Origin: an uncultured Methanomassiliicoccus sp.
GTDB taxonomy: Archaea; Thermoplasmatota; Thermoplasmata; Methanomassiliicoccales; Methanomassiliicoccaceae
Assembly (NCBI GenBank): GCA_905203995.1
Contig: CAJKXZ010000002.1
Span: 124,001 to 188,000, forward strand
DNA: 64,000 nt
Reading direction: 5' to 3'
The notes beneath the pieces were generated by a model. The model was not told where the DNA came from and did no database searches. It was given only the letters and a program-made list of their open reading frames with translations. Positions 16,723 to 26,804 of this stretch are shown here, one piece after another. Positions within the stretch are counted from its first letter, which is position 1; each line of letters opens with the position of its first letter. Position numbers and translations under genes: made by a program.

Positions 16723-17479
16723 AATAAAGTCTCTAACAATAATTGGTGGAAATGACAAATTCAACAATCACGATCTAATCAAAGAAATAAAAATAACTCA
16801 AGGGGAAATTATCGGCATAGTCGGGCCTACGGGATCGGGCAAGAGTACTTTGATTGGCGATATTGAACAACTTGCACAGAATGACACCCAGTCCAAAAGA
16901 ACAATCTTGATTGATGATTTGCGTCCAGATAGTTCAATCAGATCGGATCCCCGAAAAAAATTAGTGGCGCAATTGTCACAAAATATGCATTTTCTTGCCG
17001 ATATGAACGTTGAAGAATTTCTTAAAATGCATGCTAAAAGCCGTGGAAAAGCCGAGGAGCTGTCTGACGAGGTTATTGAGATTGCTAATACATTATGTGG
17101 AGAGCCACTTGGTCCAAACGATCATCTAACTGCGTTAAGCGGTGGACAGTCACGTGCCCTGATGACCGCGGATATCGCCAGAATTAGCGATTCGCCGATC
17201 GTTTTGATTGATGAAATAGAAAATGCTGGCATCCGGAAACAAGAAGCGCTCAAATTATTGTCAGGAGAAGGAAAAATTGTGATTGTAGTAACACACGATC
17301 CGGTTTTAGCGTTATTAACTGGAAAACGAATCGTTATGGAAAACGGCGGAATGGTCAAAGTTATTGAACGTTCAGCTAAAGAACGTGATGTTTGTGATAG
17401 GTTAGCAGAACTGGATGAAATGATGATCTCCCTAAGAGAAACAATACGTCGGGGAGAAATTGTGGAGGAATTAGTCTGA
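16715..17479 (+). CDS. soluble ABC-type ATPase, coenzyme M operon, function unknown
   Basis: 254 residues. Walker A is GPTGSGKST (about residues 36-44), the Q-loop is QLSQNMHF, the signature is [10 protein letters not shown], Walker B is [12 protein letters not shown], and the H-loop is VVTHD. No permease or binding protein is nearby, so it is not an importer as organised here. The C-terminal 40 residues form a charged helical tail. It overlaps cysteate synthase by eight bases and the GTPase by four (CTGA). A non-transport role, such as driving maturation of an enzyme or cofactor, fits the context but is inference. Confidence 0.8.
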   Translation: MHEIKSLTIIGGNDKFNNHDLIKEIKITQGEIIGIVGPTGSGKSTLIGDIEQLAQNDTQSKRTILIDDLRPDSSIRSDPRKKLVAQLSQNMHFLADMNVEEFLKMHAKSRGKAEELSDEVIEIANTLCGEPLGPNDHLTALSGGQSRALMTADIARISDSPIVLIDEIENAGIRKQEALKLLSGEGKIVIVVTHDPVLALLTGKRIVMENGGMVKVIERSAKERDVCDRLAELDEMMISLRETIRRGEIVEELV

Positions 17480-18174
17480 AGTTTGCAGTGATCGCCGGTA
17501 CACCGGGCGCTGGTAAAACTTCAGTGTTATCCGCCCTCACTAACGCTTTAGTCAACTTAGGAATGCGTCCGTCAATTGTAAAAATTGACTGTTTGTGGAC
17601 AGAAGATGATAAAAGATTGGGTAAACTCGGAGTTCCTGTCAAAGTCGCTTTGTCTAAAGATATGTGTCCTGATCATTTTGCAATATACAATACAGAAGAC
17701 ATGTTGGCTTGGGCAGAAGATAACGGCTCCGACATCTTACTGAATGAGACAGCGGGTCTTTGTTTAAGATGTGCTCCTTACCCCGATGATTGCTTAGCAG
17801 TTTGCGTTATTGACATTACTTCCGGTCCAAACAATCCCTTGAAAGTCGGTCCGTTAATGACTTCAGCAGATGTGGTTATGATGACTAAGGGCGACATGGT
17901 TTCTCAGGCGGAGCGGGAAGTATTTAGAGAAAGAGTCTTGGAAGCTAATCCCACCTGCATGCCGATTGAAGCTAATGGTCTCACAGGAAAAGGTTCAGCG
18001 GAACTAGCGGAGATTGTTACTAAATCTAAAGAAATCTCCTCGACAATGAAATTGAGAAATAATCCACCTTTTTCGATCTGCACGCTCTGTGCTGGTGAAA
18101 CGCGCATTGGTAAAGAATACCAAAGAGGCGTCTTAAGAAAAATGGATGGTTTTACAGAATACCGCGGTGAGTAA
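17476..18174 (+). CDS. HypB/CobW-like P-loop GTPase with cysteine motifs, probable CTG start
   Basis: About 232 residues. The P-loop is [10 protein letters not shown] (residues 7-16), and MTKGDM (about 136) is the NKxD-like base-recognition motif. Two cysteine clusters, [12 protein letters not shown] (about 97-108) and SICTLCAGE (about 203-211), could bind metal or an Fe-S cluster. This combination is typical of GTPases that load metals or activate metalloenzymes (HypB, UreG, CobW). The first strand KFAVIAG requires a start before GTG 17488. CTG 17476 has GGAGG seven bases upstream and overlaps the previous stop as CTGA. It is coupled to the Fe-S protein gene after it. Confidence 0.8.
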   Translation: MKFAVIAGTPGAGKTSVLSALTNALVNLGMRPSIVKIDCLWTEDDKRLGKLGVPVKVALSKDMCPDHFAIYNTEDMLAWAEDNGSDILLNETAGLCLRCAPYPDDCLAVCVIDITSGPNNPLKVGPLMTSADVVMMTKGDMVSQAEREVFRERVLEANPTCMPIEANGLTGKGSAELAEIVTKSKEISSTMKLRNNPPFSICTLCAGETRIGKEYQRGVLRKMDGFTEYRGE

Positions 18175-18175
18175 G

Positions 18176-18799
18176 ATGCTGGAAGAATTGCTACCAGGAT
18201 ACAATTGCGGAAAATGCGGTTATCGGACCTGTAGTGATTTTGCTAACATACTGAAAATTGAGCATAACTACGAGGCGTGTCCATTTCTTACTCAAGAGCG
18301 GTTTAGAAAAAATCTCGAGGAGATTAAAGAATGTCTCACAACCGAAATAGAGAATGAAGAAATTGTCGGAATAATTGATGGCTGCCGTGCTTCCTTTTCA
18401 ATTCTACCCTTGCCTGGAGAACCATCATGCCGCGAAGACTTATTTCCCATGGACCGGGAAATTAAGTTGGCTAAAGACGAGATCATCAGATATCGTCCTT
18501 TGGGCTGCCCAATCACTCATTTTGCTAAGATCTTGAAGGTTGAGCATGGCGTGATCACCGTTCATATGATTGGCCCTCGAAATTTAATTGGTGACGGTAC
18601 ATTCGCACCACGTGATATCGGGATATGTATGGTAGCCGCATTCGAAGGAGTGATCGGCAAAGGAAAAATCCCTAAAGTTTGTGAGACGGTTAAATTTCTT
18701 CCAGATCACTGCATGATGGGTAAGGTCCATTCCGGCATTGTAGTTAGTTTAGAGGGTAAAAAGATTAGGATTGAGGCCATTGATCTGAAGGTCTGGTGA
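18176..18799 (+). CDS. Fe-S cluster protein, coenzyme M operon, function unknown
   Basis: 207 residues from ATG 18176 (GGTGAG six bases upstream). The N-terminus [18 protein letters not shown]...C (about residues 5-37) is the four-cysteine Fe-S domain also found in RnfB and the corrinoid/CODH-linked proteins. The remainder is an uncharacterised domain with further conserved-looking cysteines (PSCRED, PLGCPIT, DHCMMG). It probably receives electrons or carries a cluster for its partners. The ABC ATPase, the GTPase and this protein together look like a reductive activation or cofactor-loading set. Confidence 0.75.
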   Translation: MLEELLPGYNCGKCGYRTCSDFANILKIEHNYEACPFLTQERFRKNLEEIKECLTTEIENEEIVGIIDGCRASFSILPLPGEPSCREDLFPMDREIKLAKDEIIRYRPLGCPITHFAKILKVEHGVITVHMIGPRNLIGDGTFAPRDIGICMVAAFEGVIGKGKIPKVCETVKFLPDHCMMGKVHSGIVVSLEGKKIRIEAIDLKVW

Positions 18800-19299
18800 A
18801 CATGGCGGCTAAGGAGATTTTACAAGGGATGATCGAATGCGGCATCGAAGTAGCAGCTAGTGTGCCTTGTGTTAATCTTTCTGCGCTGTTGACGAACTTA
18901 GATGCTTCACCCATACGCCATATAGCTGTTTCTCGAGAAGAAGAGGGTGTTGGTCTGTGTGCGGGAGCATATCTTGGCGGAGCTAAAAGTGCATTAATTA
19001 TGCAAAATTCAGGTCTGGGCAACTCCATTAATGCCTTGGCATCACTCGATCTATTGTACGGCATTCCCTTGTTGATGATCATGAGCCATCGGGGAGTGGA
19101 GAATGAGTCGGTATGCGCACAAATCCCTATGGGAAAACTTACAATTCCTTTGTTAAATGATCTGGCAATTCCTTATATTGAACTGGAAGCAGGAGGTGAT
19201 GGATTGCATACAATCGAAGATGCTTGGAGGCTTGCTGAAGAGCGTCAAAGGCCAAGTGCAGTATTAATTAAACCATCATATTGGAGAGGTGACAGATGA
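18796..19299 (+). CDS. comD: sulfopyruvate decarboxylase alpha subunit
   Basis: 167 residues of the thiamin-diphosphate enzyme pyrimidine-binding domain. ComD and ComE together decarboxylate sulfopyruvate to sulfoacetaldehyde in coenzyme M synthesis. Family features are [12 protein letters not shown], the activating glutamate in [18 protein letters not shown] (about residue 50), and [19 protein letters not shown] 18796 overlaps the previous stop (GTGA); ATG 18802 is an alternative start. It overlaps comE as ATGA, matching two subunits made together. Confidence 0.92.
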   Translation: MNMAAKEILQGMIECGIEVAASVPCVNLSALLTNLDASPIRHIAVSREEEGVGLCAGAYLGGAKSALIMQNSGLGNSINALASLDLLYGIPLLMIMSHRGVENESVCAQIPMGKLTIPLLNDLAIPYIELEAGGDGLHTIEDAWRLAEERQRPSAVLIKPSYWRGDR

Positions 19300-19856
19300 A
19301 AAGATTAGACGCTTTAGAGGTCATTGCGGCGGAATCCGCTAAGGCGCTGATTGTCTGTAACATCGGCTTCCCTTGTCGAGAATTATGCAGCGTAGGTGAC
19401 AGGCCCGAGATCTTCTATATGCTGGGCTCCATGGGACTGGCTTCATCAATCGGGTTGGGGGTGGCTATTGCCCAACCAAATAAGAAAATCATAGCCATAG
19501 ATGGTGACGGTGCCCTTTTAATGAACCTTGGATCATTATCAACCATAGCTTCATTGAATTTAGACAATTATCTGCTGATTGTACTAGATAATGGCGTTTA
19601 TGGCTCAACGGGATCACAGCCTACATCCCTTAGTAAAAAAGGAAAAATCGCACATATTGCACAAGGTGCAGGGGTTGCTACAGTACAGGAAGTAAATGAT
19701 AGAGAATCATTGGTGAATGCGTTAAAAAGCATGACCAAGGGCGTGCTCATTGTAAAAATAGAAGCTGGGAATTCTTCTGTGCCTTTAGTTCCCCATGAGC
19801 CTCAAGAAATAAAAAAGAGATTTATGAAAGCTGCAATTTCTCCACTGGCTCCGTGA
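19296..19856 (+). CDS. comE: sulfopyruvate decarboxylase beta subunit
   Basis: 186 residues, the diphosphate-binding half of the ThDP enzyme. GSMGLASSIGLGVA is followed by the ThDP motif GDGALLMNLGSLSTIA (about residues 72-87) and the metal-binding N in LDNGVYGSTG (about 99-108). It completes ComDE. The last 35 bases overlap the convergent COG1900 gene. Length is normal. Confidence 0.92.
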   Translation: MKRLDALEVIAAESAKALIVCNIGFPCRELCSVGDRPEIFYMLGSMGLASSIGLGVAIAQPNKKIIAIDGDGALLMNLGSLSTIASLNLDNYLLIVLDNGVYGSTGSQPTSLSKKGKIAHIAQGAGVATVQEVNDRESLVNALKSMTKGVLIVKIEAGNSSVPLVPHEPQEIKKRFMKAAISPLAP

Positions 19857-21072
19857 GTGTAAATGAGCCATTTAGCAATTTAGTCTTGAGCTCTTTTGAG
19901 ATTTGTAAAGCGCGTAGTCGATCAGATTGTCTGCAGGTAATCGGAATTTCTTTAAAATTATCATTAATCCTAAAGCTAATCGTACCCAGATCGGCAGAAA
20001 ACACCTTTGAGCAGATAGTTGAGCAAAGACCGCAATTGAAACATTTGTGCCGATCAATAGAAGGTATCTGTGAAATTGCAAAAGTAGGACAAGCAGCAGC
20101 CGCCTTACAAACAGCACATTTTTCACATTCTGCAGGATATACTTTTACAGAAAGAGAGCGATTTGACCATGCCTGGCCATAATCCGCATAGGCTATTGTT
20201 TTGCGGTTTGAAACATCGGCGATCGGTAGCACAATCTGATCGTCTGTTGCCCTCACATCCGCCAATATTGTCTCATCTAAAATAGGAATGGGTACCGCCC
20301 AAGAAACAATACATTCAGGACCGGCAGAAGTTAAGAATCCTCCCAGATATTCCGGATTCATCCCTTTCATATCTGCACAGACAGTTAAATTAGGTGCTTG
20401 TGCTGTGGCCCTTGTGCCCGTGCCCATAACAAAACCTTCGGCACCATTGATCAATACTTTGGTGCCAATACCAATTGTTTTTAAATGTGGGTCATTTTGA
20501 AGAGGATTTAATGATCCACAGCCAGAAAATGTTATTTCTTGATAATTTGTAGCAAATTTATGGGCGTTGAAGATTGTGGAAATCTCGTAATCATGCGGAT
20601 TAGTCATTGCCGAATAATTTCTAAAGGCATTTCTGGTAGCCATCAGTTTAGCATAAGGAATGTCTTCAAACAGAACGTCATCAGAAATTATGTTTCCCTC
20701 TTTGGAAACTGCCTCGACATGAATTGTTTTACCTTCCAACATGTCTCTGAAAAGCATTCCTGCCCCGTAATTATTGGATGAGGACGTTCCCAAAACAATG
20801 GCTTCGATAAGATTTAGATTCTCATTTGGACAGGGTCCTGGATGAGCTGGGACGTCATTAAGTTTTAAAGAAACTGCTCGAGAAAATTTTGAATGTTTAA
20901 GAGGGATGGAAAACACCGCGTAGGTACCGCTCATTAGACCGCGGGTTCCAGTTGTAACCACATCCGCTTTGGATGCTTCGGCCATCGTACAACTCTTAAT
21001 TTCTTGTGCAGTCATTACAACGGCATCACCGTTAGCGAGTTTTTCTTTAATTTCTTTAAAAGTGCGGATCAT
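19822..21072 (-). CDS. COG1900/methanogenesis-marker-16-type protein fused to a two-cluster ferredoxin
   Basis: 416 residues. Residues 1-300 form a COG1900 (DUF39) domain with TGTRGLMSGT, GSSSNNYGAG-like LGTSSSNNYGAG, SGCGSLNP (Cys185) and VMGTGTRA. Other candidate catalytic cysteines are Cys28 and Cys81. Residues 316-354 carry two 4Fe-4S motifs (C316-C319-C322-C328 and C344-C347-C350-C354). COG1900 relatives convert aspartate semialdehyde to homocysteine by sulfur transfer and reduction. Convergence with comDE suggests the parallel reaction on sulfoacetaldehyde, giving coenzyme M. That is inference; a homocysteine role is the alternative. No CBS domains are present, unlike some relatives. 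Confidence 0.82.
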   Translation of the reverse strand: MIRTFKEIKEKLANGDAVVMTAQEIKSCTMAEASKADVVTTGTRGLMSGTYAVFSIPLKHSKFSRAVSLKLNDVPAHPGPCPNENLNLIEAIVLGTSSSNNYGAGMLFRDMLEGKTIHVEAVSKEGNIISDDVLFEDIPYAKLMATRNAFRNYSAMTNPHDYEISTIFNAHKFATNYQEITFSGCGSLNPLQNDPHLKTIGIGTKVLINGAEGFVMGTGTRATAQAPNLTVCADMKGMNPEYLGGFLTSAGPECIVSWAVPIPILDETILADVRATDDQIVLPIADVSNRKTIAYADYGQAWSNRSLSVKVYPAECEKCAVCKAAAACPTFAISQIPSIDRHKCFNCGLCSTICSKVFSADLGTISFRINDNFKEIPITCRQSDRLRALQISKELKTKLLNGSFTLTEPVEKLQLS

Positions 21073-21317
21073 TTTTAACCACTATATCCAGATGAGTTCG
21101 AATTAATCCGATCAGTGTGCATGCTATTTCAGAATTAATAAACATCACCAATTGTCCAGAAGCTAAAGTTCTACAGTCGTTGCTCATTGCTGGATAGATG
21201 TCAAACGCTGCCTAGAGACTATCACTTCTGCAGTGACTAGCAGATATGTAACTAATTAATCTAAAAGCTTCCTTTCAAAATAAAAAGACCAGAGATCATA
21301 AAAAATTTAAGGCAGGA

Positions 21318-22466
21318 TCAGCGTTTTCGCTTCCTGTCTTTTTTAGGAAATTTCAGAAAAGAGGTTTTTTCACCCTCCAGTTCTGCAAATTTATACAAGA
21401 GTTCTTTCTGCTCGGGTGAAAGCTTCTGTGGGACAGATATTTTGACACGAATATACAGATCACCCCGTCCATTATAGTTCATTACTGGCATTCCAGAGCC
21501 CTTTAAGCGGAAAGTGTGGCCAGGTTGTGTTCCGGGAGGAATGTCCATATTTACCTTTCCACCACCCAGCAGCGGAATTTCGATGTCTGCGCCTAATGCT
21601 GCTTGAACGAATGAGATCTCGACATCGCGGTACAGATCGGCACCATTCCGATCCCAGGTTGGATCGTCACGAACATGGATTACAATGTAGAGGTCACCAT
21701 TTCTAGCACCCGCGCGTCCCATTTCTCCAGCACCAGGAACTCTTAGTCTTGTTCCAGTATCAGCGCCCGGAGCAATTTCAATTTCCAGCTGAGCAGTATG
21801 TTGGGTTCGTCCATTGCCATCGCATTCGGGACATTCTGAGCCGGGAGCACGTCCAGTTCCACGGCACTTGCGGCAGGGAACTACGGACACAAATTGTCCA
21901 AATCCACTGTTCTGAACTACTCTTGCTTGTCCAGTACCTTTACAATCAGGACAATTTACCTGCTTACCATCTTTGGAGCCGGTGCCATTGCAACTGCTAC
22001 AGTTTTCAAATTTAGGGATGGAGATCTTACGTTTAACTCCGGAAAAAGCTTCTTCCAGGGTTATTTCCACATCCATGCGCATATCGCGGCCAGCTTGAGA
22101 TTGCTGACGTTTAGCAGATGATCCGCCGCCGCCAAAGATGGCGTCGAAGATGCTGCCAAAGTCCCCAAAGATGTCACGAATATCGCCATAATGGCTGAAA
22201 TCATTCCAAGTGAAGTTTCCATTTTGGAACTGGGAGTCGACACCAGCATGACCATATTGATCATACAGCTGTCTCTTTTTCTCATCCGCTAGTATCTCAT
22301 AAGCTTCCGAGACTTCTTTGAATTTCTCTTCGGCTACTTTCGGATCTTCTTTAGTTACATCGGGGTGATACTGCCGGGCTAACTTACGATATGCCTTTTT
22401 GATTTCATCAGCTGTGGCGGTCTTGGGTACGCCCAAGACCTCATAGTAATCGCGTTTTGAAGGCAT
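21318..22466 (-). CDS. dnaJ: chaperone DnaJ (Hsp40)
   Basis: 382 residues. The J domain carries the HPD motif (YHPDVTKED). A Gly/Phe-rich linker contains [16 protein letters not shown]. Four CxxCxGxG zinc repeats follow ([32 protein letters not shown]), then the C-terminal substrate domains. It delivers clients to DnaK and stimulates its ATPase. ATG 22466 is the likely start (GTG 22475 is possible). It follows dnaK by 14 bases on the same strand. This bacterial-type system in an archaeon implies ancient transfer. Confidence 0.95.
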   Translation of the reverse strand: MPSKRDYYEVLGVPKTATADEIKKAYRKLARQYHPDVTKEDPKVAEEKFKEVSEAYEILADEKKRQLYDQYGHAGVDSQFQNGNFTWNDFSHYGDIRDIFGDFGSIFDAIFGGGGSSAKRQQSQAGRDMRMDVEITLEEAFSGVKRKISIPKFENCSSCNGTGSKDGKQVNCPDCKGTGQARVVQNSGFGQFVSVVPCRKCRGTGRAPGSECPECDGNGRTQHTAQLEIEIAPGADTGTRLRVPGAGEMGRAGARNGDLYIVIHVRDDPTWDRNGADLYRDVEISFVQAALGADIEIPLLGGGKVNMDIPPGTQPGHTFRLKGSGMPVMNYNGRGDLYIRVKISVPQKLSPEQKELLYKFAELEGEKTSFLKFPKKDRKRKR

Positions 22467-22480
22467 GTAAGACACTCGGT

Positions 22481-24358
22481 TTATTCGTCATCAACTATGC
22501 GATAGTTTGCGTCCGTAAACCCATCATCAGCGCCACCATTGTTTGCTCCAGAATTCGGTGGTGCCTGCTGTGGTCCTGCCTGAGCTTGCTGAGTAGCCTG
22601 AGCAGCAGCTGCCGCTTCCTGATAAATGCGAGTGGTAATCGGCTCCATCTCTTTGATGAGCAGATCCATCTTTGCTTTGACATTGTCAACATTGTCTTCT
22701 TTTACCGCATTCTTGAGATCGTCAACAGCAGCCGAAATCTTAGCACGCTCTTCTGAAGTTACTTTTTCACCTAGATCATTGAGACTCTTCTCAGTGGTGT
22801 AGATTAAAGTATCTGCCTGGTTGAGGATTTCAATTTTCTCTTTGCGTTTTTTATCCTCTTCCGAGAACTTTTCTGCCTGAGCGACCATCTCATCAATTTC
22901 GTCTTTAGACAGTTTATTTGATGCGCTGATGGTGATTTTTGCTTCTTTACCAGTGCCTAAATCTTTAGCAGAAACACTAAGGATACCGTTAGCATCGATA
23001 TCATAGGTGACTTCAATTTGTGGAATACCTCTCGGTGCAGGTGGAATGCCTGATAGTTGGAATCTTCCCAGAGATACATTATCAGTAGCCATTTCACGTT
23101 CTCCCTGCACAATGTGGATTTCCACGCTAGTCTGGTTGTCGGCGGCGGTGGAGAAGACCTGAGATTTCTTAGTCGGAATAGTTGTGTTACGGTCAATGAG
23201 TTTTGTAGCTACGCCACCTAAGGTTTCAACACCAAGTGATAAGGGTGTAACATCAAGAAGGAGAATGTCTTTCACTTCGCCTGATAAAACTGCACCCTGA
23301 ATTGCAGCACCCATGGAAACGCATTCCATCGGGTCAATTCCCCGTTGGATCTTCTTCCCTACTACGCTTTCAACAAAGCTTTGCACAATAGGCATTCTTG
23401 TTGGTCCACCGACTAAGATTACGCTATCAATGTCGTTGGTGCTCAGTTTAGCATCTTTGATGGCATTCATAATCGGCGTTCTGCACCTTTCTACAATGGA
23501 CGTCACAAGCTCTTCGAGTTTGGCACGAGTTACAGTCATAGTAAGGTGTTTAGGTCCACTTTGGTCTGCACTGATGAATGGAAGATTGATCTCCGTAGAC
23601 ATTGTAGAAGACAGTTCGATTTTTGCTTTCTCACAAGCTTCACGAACTCTCCACATAGCCATCTTATCAGTAGTAAGATCAATGCCTGTTTCTTTCTGGA
23701 ATTGTTTGACTGTGAAATCAACAAAGGCCTGATCCATATCGGTTCCACCCAGCTGGGTATCACCAGAAGTTGAAAGAACTTCAAAGACACCATCACTAAA
23801 TTCCATGATGGTTACATCCAGTGTTCCACCACCCAGATCAAAAACAAGAATCCTTTGAGAGTCTTCAGAGTTGTCAAGACCAAAGGCTAATGCAGCTGCC
23901 GTAGGTTCGTTGATGATTCTTACTACATCAAGACCTGCGATTGCCCCGGCATCTTTTGTGGCCTGTCTCTGATTATCGTTGAAGTATGCTGGAACAGTGA
24001 TGACCGCTTTGACTACCTCTTCACCCAGGAAAGCTTCAGCATCTCTTTTTATTTTTTGCAAAATAAATGCAGAAATCTGCTGAGGTGTGTATTCTTTGCC
24101 ATGGACATTGAATTTGTAATCAGTTCCCATTTTACGCTTAGCTGCGGCGATTGTTCCTTCAGGATTAGTAATAGCCTGACGTCTTGCAGGCTCACCTACA
24201 AGAAGCTCACCTTCTTTAGTAAATGCCACGTATGAAGGGAATGCTTTTCCACCCAAGCTGGTTCCTTCGGCGCTGGGGATCATTGTAGGTCTCCCGCCTT
24301 CCATAACGGATGCAGCTGAATTACTAGTTCCCAAATCTATGCCGATGATTTTAGCCAT
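22481..24358 (-). CDS. dnaK: chaperone DnaK (Hsp70)
   Basis: 625 residues from ATG 24358, chosen because GGTGA stands five bases upstream. The nucleotide-binding domain shows [38 protein letters not shown], and VGGPTRMP. The linker DILLLDVTP precedes the substrate-binding beta domain and helical lid. The tail is Gln/Ala/Gly-rich. It folds proteins in an ATP cycle set by DnaJ and GrpE. The gene overlaps grpE by eight bases. Confidence 0.96.
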   Translation of the reverse strand: MAKIIGIDLGTSNSAASVMEGGRPTMIPSAEGTSLGGKAFPSYVAFTKEGELLVGEPARRQAITNPEGTIAAAKRKMGTDYKFNVHGKEYTPQQISAFILQKIKRDAEAFLGEEVVKAVITVPAYFNDNQRQATKDAGAIAGLDVVRIINEPTAAALAFGLDNSEDSQRILVFDLGGGTLDVTIMEFSDGVFEVLSTSGDTQLGGTDMDQAFVDFTVKQFQKETGIDLTTDKMAMWRVREACEKAKIELSSTMSTEINLPFISADQSGPKHLTMTVTRAKLEELVTSIVERCRTPIMNAIKDAKLSTNDIDSVILVGGPTRMPIVQSFVESVVGKKIQRGIDPMECVSMGAAIQGAVLSGEVKDILLLDVTPLSLGVETLGGVATKLIDRNTTIPTKKSQVFSTAADNQTSVEIHIVQGEREMATDNVSLGRFQLSGIPPAPRGIPQIEVTYDIDANGILSVSAKDLGTGKEAKITISASNKLSKDEIDEMVAQAEKFSEEDKKRKEKIEILNQADTLIYTTEKSLNDLGEKVTSEERAKISAAVDDLKNAVKEDNVDNVKAKMDLLIKEMEPITTRIYQEAAAAAQATQQAQAGPQQAPPNSGANNGGADDGFTDANYRIVDDE

Positions 24359-24890
24359 TGTTCTCACCTGTTTCTTTAGCTACTTTAACTTTAGAGCATC
24401 TCAAGACCTTGGGTCCGAGTAGATAGCCCTTTTGATATACTTCCAATATTTTTCCATCTTCACCCTCCCCTACCGAAAATGCTTCATGGTAGGTAGGGTC
24501 GAAGACCTCCGCTGGAATTTCTTTCAGGCCATACTCTTTGAAGACCGCCAACATATTCAGATATATCTTTGAAATTCCTTCTTTGAATTCATCTAGGGAG
24601 CATTGCACAGACAGTGCGCGCTCTAAATCATCAAGAAGCGGGAGCATATCAGAGACCACTTTCCCAGTAGCGTGAAGGGTCGTCTCTTCTTTCTCTCTCG
24701 CGGTACGTTTCTGATAGTTTTCAAATTCTGCTTTAATTCGACGAGCTGAATCAAGGTATGTGTCTGCTAGATCCATTAATTTTTTATTCTCTATTTTTTG
24801 CAGATCTAGTTCAGACTTCAGCTGCTCTAATTCAGCATTTTCTCCGTCTTCGGGAGTGACGTCATCATTTACAGAATCTGGATTATCCAT
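24351..24890 (-). CDS. grpE: nucleotide exchange factor GrpE
   Basis: 179 residues from ATG 24890, with GGTGAT close upstream. The longer in-frame extension into the thermosome end is unlikely to be translated. It has an acidic disordered N-terminus, a long coiled-coil helix (about 35-75, including [15 protein letters not shown]), and the beta domain with [10 protein letters not shown] and [14 protein letters not shown]. It releases ADP from DnaK. It overlaps dnaK and follows a hairpin after the thermosome gene. Confidence 0.94.
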   Translation of the reverse strand: MDNPDSVNDDVTPEDGENAELEQLKSELDLQKIENKKLMDLADTYLDSARRIKAEFENYQKRTAREKEETTLHATGKVVSDMLPLLDDLERALSVQCSLDEFKEGISKIYLNMLAVFKEYGLKEIPAEVFDPTYHEAFSVGEGEDGKILEVYQKGYLLGPKVLRCSKVKVAKETGENNG

Positions 24891-24925
24891 GATATCACCA
24901 CTGCTCAGAAACATTAAATAATTTA

Positions 24926-24943
24926 AGAGGGCCAGATGGCCCT
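24926..24943 (-). terminator. hairpin between thermosome and grpE genes
   Basis: AGGGCC (24928-24933) pairs with GGCCCT (24938-24943) around AGAT. On the minus strand it is followed by CTTAAATTATTTAAT, a poor T-tract. It may attenuate rather than stop transcription. The same AT-rich stretch could serve as a TATA box for grpE. Confidence 0.45.
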
Positions 24944-24951
24944 TGTTACGT

Positions 24952-26586
24952 TTAATCGTCCATTCCCATATCAGGAGCGCCGCCGGGTCCCATACCTGGG
25001 CCACCAGGTCCGCCTCTGGAGGCAATGACGTCATCAATCCTCAGGATGAGAATTGCAGCATCTGTTGCAGAATTGATGGCTTGGCGTCCAACGCGGATAG
25101 GTTCAACGACTTTCTCAACAGACATATCAACAATCTTGCCAGTATAGACATTTAATCCAGCGTGGATCTTCTTGTCTTTGTGGGCTTTTCTGAGGTTGAT
25201 GAGAATGTCAATCGGGTCCAGACCAGCGTTTTCAGCGAGAGCAGTTGGGATAACTTCAAGGGCGCTTGCATATGCATCAATCGCGATTTGTTCCCTGCCG
25301 CCGACGGAAGCTGCATACTCACGGAGTTTCATGGCGATTTCCATTGCAGTGCTTCCTCCACCAGTTACCATCTTTCCGTCTTCAACGGCGATAGCAACTA
25401 CGCTCATTGCATCATCAAGAGATCTTTCCACTTCATCAATTACGTGGTTAGTACCGCCTCTCAGAAGCATGGAAACTGCTTTGGGATTCTTGCAACCAGT
25501 CACGAAGGTCATACCGTCTTCCTGGATCTTTCTTACTTCCACTAAAGCGGCGCTTCCGAGTTCATCAGCGGTGAGCTCTTCGATCTTTGTTACAACATCG
25601 GCGCCAGTCGCTTTGGCAAGTTTTTCCATATCGGATTTCTTAACCCTGCGGACTGCAAAGATTCCTTCTTTGGAAAGGAAGTGCTGAGCGAGGTCATCAA
25701 TACCTTTCTGGCAGAATACGACATTTGCTCCAGAGTCTTTGACGGTTTTAACCATCTTGCGGAGCATGTTTTCTTCTTCATCAAGGAAAGCCTGCATCTG
25801 TGAAGGATCGGTGATCTCGATCTTGGCATCAATTTCAGTTTTCTGGACTTCAATTGCGGTATCCAGTAATGCGATCTTTGCTTTGGCAATCTTGGTAGGC
25901 ATACCTGGATGAACTGGTTCTTTGTCGATGATTACACCCTGGATGAGTTCGCTGTCGTCCATTGAACCGCCAGTCTTCTTTACCACCTGGATGTTATCCA
26001 TATCGACTACCCAATCGTTACCGATCTTTTCTGCGATCTGGCTGATTGCTGAAACGCAAAGATCAGCTAAGTAATCTCTAGAACCACTGACGGATTTGGA
26101 GATCATGGAAGTCTCTGCAATTAATTTGAGTGCTTTCTTGTCCTTAGGATCGATTGGTTTAGCACACTTGTCTAAAACTTCTTGTGCTTTTGTACAAGCG
26201 AGTCTGTATCCTCCAGCAATGATTGTTGGGTGAATGTTGGACTCGATAAGATCTACTGCTTTCTTTAGCAGTTCACCAGCTAATACTACGGCAGTAGTTG
26301 TACCATCGCCAGCTTCTTCATCTTGTGTTTTTGCAACTTCCACAAGCATTTTAGCTGCAGGATGATCCACATCAATTTCTTTTAGGATAGTAACGCCATC
26401 GTTAGTGATGACAACGTCACCCAAGCTGTCCACAAGCATCTTGTCCATGCCGCGGGGGCCCATTGTGCTACGTACTGCGTCTGCAATTGCTCTTGCAGCG
26501 GATATGTTGTTATATTGAGCATCTTTACCCTTATCTCGTTTGGTGCCTTCTTTTAGGATCAGTATAGGTGTGTTACCCATTCCCAT
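24952..26586 (-). CDS. thsA: thermosome subunit (group II chaperonin)
   Basis: 544 residues. Family motifs are [55 protein letters not shown] (ATP site, about 85-105), the helical-protrusion region around 250, and a Gly/Met-rich tail. It builds the double-ring ATP-driven folding chamber of archaea. GGAGG lies nine bases before the ATG. Its promoter has an unusual inverted repeat near the transcription start, a candidate heat-shock control site. Confidence 0.97.
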   Translation of the reverse strand: MGMGNTPILILKEGTKRDKGKDAQYNNISAARAIADAVRSTMGPRGMDKMLVDSLGDVVITNDGVTILKEIDVDHPAAKMLVEVAKTQDEEAGDGTTTAVVLAGELLKKAVDLIESNIHPTIIAGGYRLACTKAQEVLDKCAKPIDPKDKKALKLIAETSMISKSVSGSRDYLADLCVSAISQIAEKIGNDWVVDMDNIQVVKKTGGSMDDSELIQGVIIDKEPVHPGMPTKIAKAKIALLDTAIEVQKTEIDAKIEITDPSQMQAFLDEEENMLRKMVKTVKDSGANVVFCQKGIDDLAQHFLSKEGIFAVRRVKKSDMEKLAKATGADVVTKIEELTADELGSAALVEVRKIQEDGMTFVTGCKNPKAVSMLLRGGTNHVIDEVERSLDDAMSVVAIAVEDGKMVTGGGSTAMEIAMKLREYAASVGGREQIAIDAYASALEVIPTALAENAGLDPIDILINLRKAHKDKKIHAGLNVYTGKIVDMSVEKVVEPIRVGRQAINSATDAAILILRIDDVIASRGGPGGPGMGPGGAPDMGMDD

Positions 26587-26608
26587 GATTTTTTGCCTCC
26601 AATTGTCA

Positions 26609-26640
26609 GATTCCTAGTCTTTTGATATAGACTAAGAATC
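26609..26640 (-). promoter_or_regulatory. 12-base inverted repeat at the thermosome transcription start
   Basis: GATTCCTAGTCT (26609-26620) and AGACTAAGAATC (26629-26640) are inverted repeats with one mismatch and an eight-base spacer. The TATA box at 26659-26668 places the transcript start at about 26638, so the repeat is either an operator over the start site or a hairpin at the 5' end of the mRNA. Confidence 0.55.
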
Positions 26641-26658
26641 AAAGGAATGTTTAATCTT

Positions 26659-26668
26659 CTATATAACC
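26659..26668 (-). promoter_or_regulatory. TATA box of the thermosome gene
   Basis: The minus strand reads GGTTATATAG, about 75 bases before the ATG. This implies a leader of roughly 50 bases containing the inverted repeat and the GGAGG site. Confidence 0.55.
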
Positions 26669-26804
26669 TTATTGGTTATCCATCATCAAAAAACGACAAA
26701 AATACTGAGAGCCAGCATAAAACTAAAATTAGAAAGCAACAACACAATCAAATTGGAAGTCGATTTAGATAATTTGATAGATTGGTAATGCTATCGTGCA
26801 AGTG

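Noticed and set aside
23313..23732. Long plus-strand frames opposite dnaK and the thermosome gene
   Set aside because: They are mirror frames of highly conserved coding sequence with no signals of their own.
24891..25037. 49-codon N-terminal extension of GrpE
   Set aside because: It runs through the thermosome tail and the hairpin; the downstream ATG has a good ribosome site and gives normal GrpE length.
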